DNA of 64,000 nt from Apus apus (lineage: Eukaryota; Chordata; Aves; Apodiformes; Apodidae), in assembly GCF_020740795.1 (NCBI RefSeq), contig NC_067312.1, positions 53,649,905 to 53,713,904 on the forward strand, read 5' to 3'. The notes under the pieces are model-generated. The model ran no database searches. It was not told the DNA's origin and saw only the letters and a program-made list of their open reading frames with translations. Position numbers and translations under genes: made by a program. Positions 61,520 through 64,000 of this stretch are shown piece by piece; position 1 is the stretch's first letter, and every line of letters begins with the position of its first letter.

Positions 61520-62986
61520 GAGTCATCAAGCGGAGTTATGGGACAGAGTGAGTAGGCTCTGCAGCATCAGAGAGGATGAAAGGGAGACATGATCTTGTCA
61601 GAGACTCTATAGCTTCAAGGGCCCTGGACCCAAACTGGAGTGCAGACACAGGAGAAGTCTGGCCCTAGCAGAATGGTGAGTGAAAACTCTGTGGAATGCC
61701 AAGGCTGGAAGACAGCGATTTCTGGGATCAAGAGAAAAACCTCTGCTCCACTTTCAACTATGAAACACTGTCTTCCAAAGCTGAGGAGCATCTAGGTGTG
61801 CTTTCAAGAGAGCTTAGAGGTCAGGATTACAGAGCAGACCAGTAAAGGTGATACTGTAATGGGTATCTACTATACACTGCCTGATCAGGAAGAGCAAGTA
61901 GGTAAGATCTTGTACATATAGCAATAAGTAGCCTCATGTTTGCAGGCCACGGTCCTCTTGACCTACTTCAACCACTCCAATATCTGCTGGAGGGACAATG
62001 CAGCAGGGCATAAGCAATCGAGGAGGTTTCTGGAGAGAATCAATGAGGTGCGTTGCTGGACCTCATATTACAAGCAGGTCTACTTGCTAGCGCTGTGAAA
62101 TTCAGGCTTGGCTGCAGTGACCATGAGATGGAGACTCCCAAGAAGAGTTAAGATGGCAAATAGCAAGATCACAACCCTTGATGTCAGGAAAAGAGATTTT
62201 GGCCTCTCCAGAGATCTGCTTAAAAATCCTATGTGAAAAGATGCTGGAGGGAAGAGAGATCCAAGAAAACAGGCTGGTATTTAAAGATACCCTCTTCAAA
62301 GCTCAAGAGTAGTTCAACTCAGTGAGCAGGAATTTAGGCACAAATGCCAGGATGCCTGCATGGATGAACAGGATGAGCTCCTGGCAAAATTCGACCATGA
62401 AAAGGAACTATACAGAAGGTAGAAGCAGGGACAGGTAACCTGGCAGGAATACAGAGACATTGTCTGAGCATACATAGATGCAGTTAGAAATAGCCAAAGG
62501 CCACCTGGAATTGAATCTGGCATGAGCTGTCAAATGCAACAAGAAGGGCTTCTATACAAGTATATGAATGGCAAAGACTGATTGAGGAAAATGTGTTCCT
62601 GCTGCTAAAGGCAGCAAGGGATCTGGTGACACAACACATGGAAAATGCTGAAATACTGAATACCTTCTTCACCTCAGTCTTCGCTAATAAAACTGTTCTT
62701 CAGAAATCTGAACACTCACAGACCCAGAGAAGGTAGCCAGCAAGACTCAGCCCTGGTGGAAAAGGATCAGGTCAGAGAATACTTTAGCAAACTGGACATA
62801 CATTTTTACTGAAGGATGATTGAGCACTGGCACAGGAAGCCCAAGGAGGTTGTGGAGTCTCAATCCTTGGAGATATTCAAAGCCATCTGATCATGGTTCT
62901 CAACAAGAGGCTTTAGGTGTCCCTGCTGGAGCAGAGGTTGGACAAGATGACCTCCAGAGGTCCCTTCCAAACTCAACCATTCTGTG
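61520..62986 (+). mobile_element. CR1 LINE, long copy with internal deletions
   Basis: Fragments of one CR1 appear in the correct order on the plus strand. At about 61,530-61,600 is an ORF1-like segment (AELWDRVSRLCSIREDERE). At about 61,850-62,300 is the C-terminal part of the ORF2 endonuclease region (for example GIYYTLPDQEEQV and CWRDNAAGHKQSRRFLERI). At 62,340-62,740 is the linker before reverse transcriptase. At about 62,815-62,986 is the 3' UTR with an ATTCTGTG end. The whole reverse-transcriptase part between about 62,800 and 62,815 is missing, and ORF1 and ORF2 are broken by stops and frameshifts. Sequence from about 61,180 may also belong to it. Dead copy. Confidence 0.75.
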
Positions 62987-63000
62987 CTTCTACATGGATG

Positions 63001-64000
63001 AGAATGGTATGAGAATGAAAGGAAGGAGCAAGAAGGAAAGAGGGAGGCAGGGCACAGAGGCAATGGAAAAGCAAGCAACTCAAAAAGTGGCAGAAGGAAA
63101 GAGCGAGAGGGAAAGGGAGCAATCAAGATTAAAGAACAGGAAGAAGAAAAGGGAGCTAGAGGGGTAAAGCATGAACAAGAGTGATCAGGACAAGGAGGAA
63201 AACAGAGACAGAAAAGGGAAGAGAGACAGAAGGAAAGACAGCAATTGGGAGGGAAAGAGAAAATAAGAGAAAGAGGCCAAGCAAGTGGGAAGGTGAAAAT
63301 GGACGTGAACGAAAATCAGCAGGATGGATGGTGAGTGAGAGAGTGAGACAGCAAGATGGACAGAGATCGAATGAAGGAGAGAAAGCAAGCAAAAGGGAAA
63401 GAGAGTGAGAGGCAAACAAAGGGAGTAGGAGGGAGTAAGAAGCAGACAGGAGAGAGTGTGCGAGTCAGAGCAATCAGGAGGGAAAGTGAGACAGAGAGAG
63501 CGAGGGACAGACATCAGGCAAGAGGTGAGCTGAGACAGAGTAAAAAAATTAAAAGAGAAAAAGAACACATGAAAGCAAAAGGTCAAGCAAGTGGAAAAGA
63601 GGCAAAGAATGAGAGGGGATAAGATAGCATAAAAGAGTGACAGAGAAGAAAGAAGGGAAGAGTGAAAGAGAGCAAGTATGTGTGTATAGAAGAGAGCAAA
63701 AGGCGGACAAGCAGAAGGAAGAGGACAGTTGAGAGGAAAAAAAGAACACGATCAAGGAGAGAGGCAGAGAGAAGCTCAGTAAGTGGAAAATAGAGGGGCA
63801 CAAGGGCAGAAGGAAAGAGAATAGAGAAAGAGGGTGAGACTGAAGGATTCTGAGAGAAAAAGAGGGCAAGATGGAAAGCGAGTGAGAGTGAAGAAAAGCA
63901 AGAGGCAATGACAGTATACCACATGGAAAGAGGGAAAACAAAGGGAAGAGGGGAAAGCAACCAGAAGAGGGACAGAAAGATAGAAAATTAAGCAAGAGGG
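63001..64000 (+). repeat. Second polypurine tract, running off the window
   Basis: The same GA-rich composition as the tract ending near 61,170, beginning about 15 bp after the 3' end of a CR1 and continuing past the window edge. Minus-strand open frames of up to 148 codons are again Ser/Leu/Phe-rich low-complexity artefacts. Confidence 0.9.

Larger units (their letters stand above)
52301..64000 (-). other. PIGG: PIGG terminal intron (no further exon identified)
   Basis: From the acceptor at 52,301 to the window end I found no sequence encoding the part of PIGG that should precede the last exon. The stretch holds three CR1 copies, two polypurine tracts and otherwise AT-rich unique DNA (52,301-57,104 and 58,061-59,235). 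By inference all of it is intron, giving a last intron of at least 11.7 kb. One phase-compatible candidate exon (56,233-56,279) is listed under findings. Confidence 0.55.

Overview
This is nuclear DNA from a bird. Three independent signs point there: many CR1 LINE copies ending in the avian-type octamer tail (ATTCTRTG or its complement), LTRs of avian endogenous-retrovirus type (one starting TGTCCTGGTTTG, one resembling the zebra-finch TguLTR5 group as I remember it), and two recognisable vertebrate genes whose order and orientation match human 4p16.3. The organism cannot be fixed to species from sequence alone; the LTR types fit a neoavian, perhaps passerine, bird.

Layout. 1-6,000 is AT-rich intergenic DNA with a diverged 132-bp tandem duplication (about 3,169-3,432) and the 3' part of an ERVL-type LTR (about 4,895-5,202). 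A strong CpG island (about 6,010-8,330) holds the single-exon coding region of TMEM271 (7,121-8,197, +), preceded by two tiny upstream ORFs chained to it by ATGA overlaps. Its likely 3' UTR runs to about 9,200, followed by a 60-bp (AG)n tract. From about 9,800 to 51,860 I find no further gene: the space holds CR1 fragments in both orientations, a CR1 split by a solo ERVL-type LTR with a perfect 5-bp target duplication (37,812-38,508), and a second solo LTR (48,456 to about 49,405). At 52,075-52,300 (-) lies the last coding exon of PIGG, the GPI ethanolamine phosphate transferase 2 gene. The rest of the window, to 64,000, should be PIGG intron; it contains more CR1 and two long polypurine tracts (about 59,572-61,170 and 63,001-64,000) separated by a deletion-riddled but correctly ordered CR1.

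TMEM271 and PIGG point towards each other. As I recall, the same convergent pair lies next to each other in human 4p16.3, so this is conserved synteny. The products are not known to work together: PIGG acts in GPI-anchor modification in the endoplasmic reticulum, while TMEM271 is a poorly characterised four-pass membrane protein. I found no operon-like system, CRISPR array, tRNA or rRNA. The less ordinary signals are the uORF chain in the TMEM271 leader, the kilobase-scale polypurine/polypyrimidine arrays in the PIGG intron, and the nested-insertion history at 37.5-39.0 kb.
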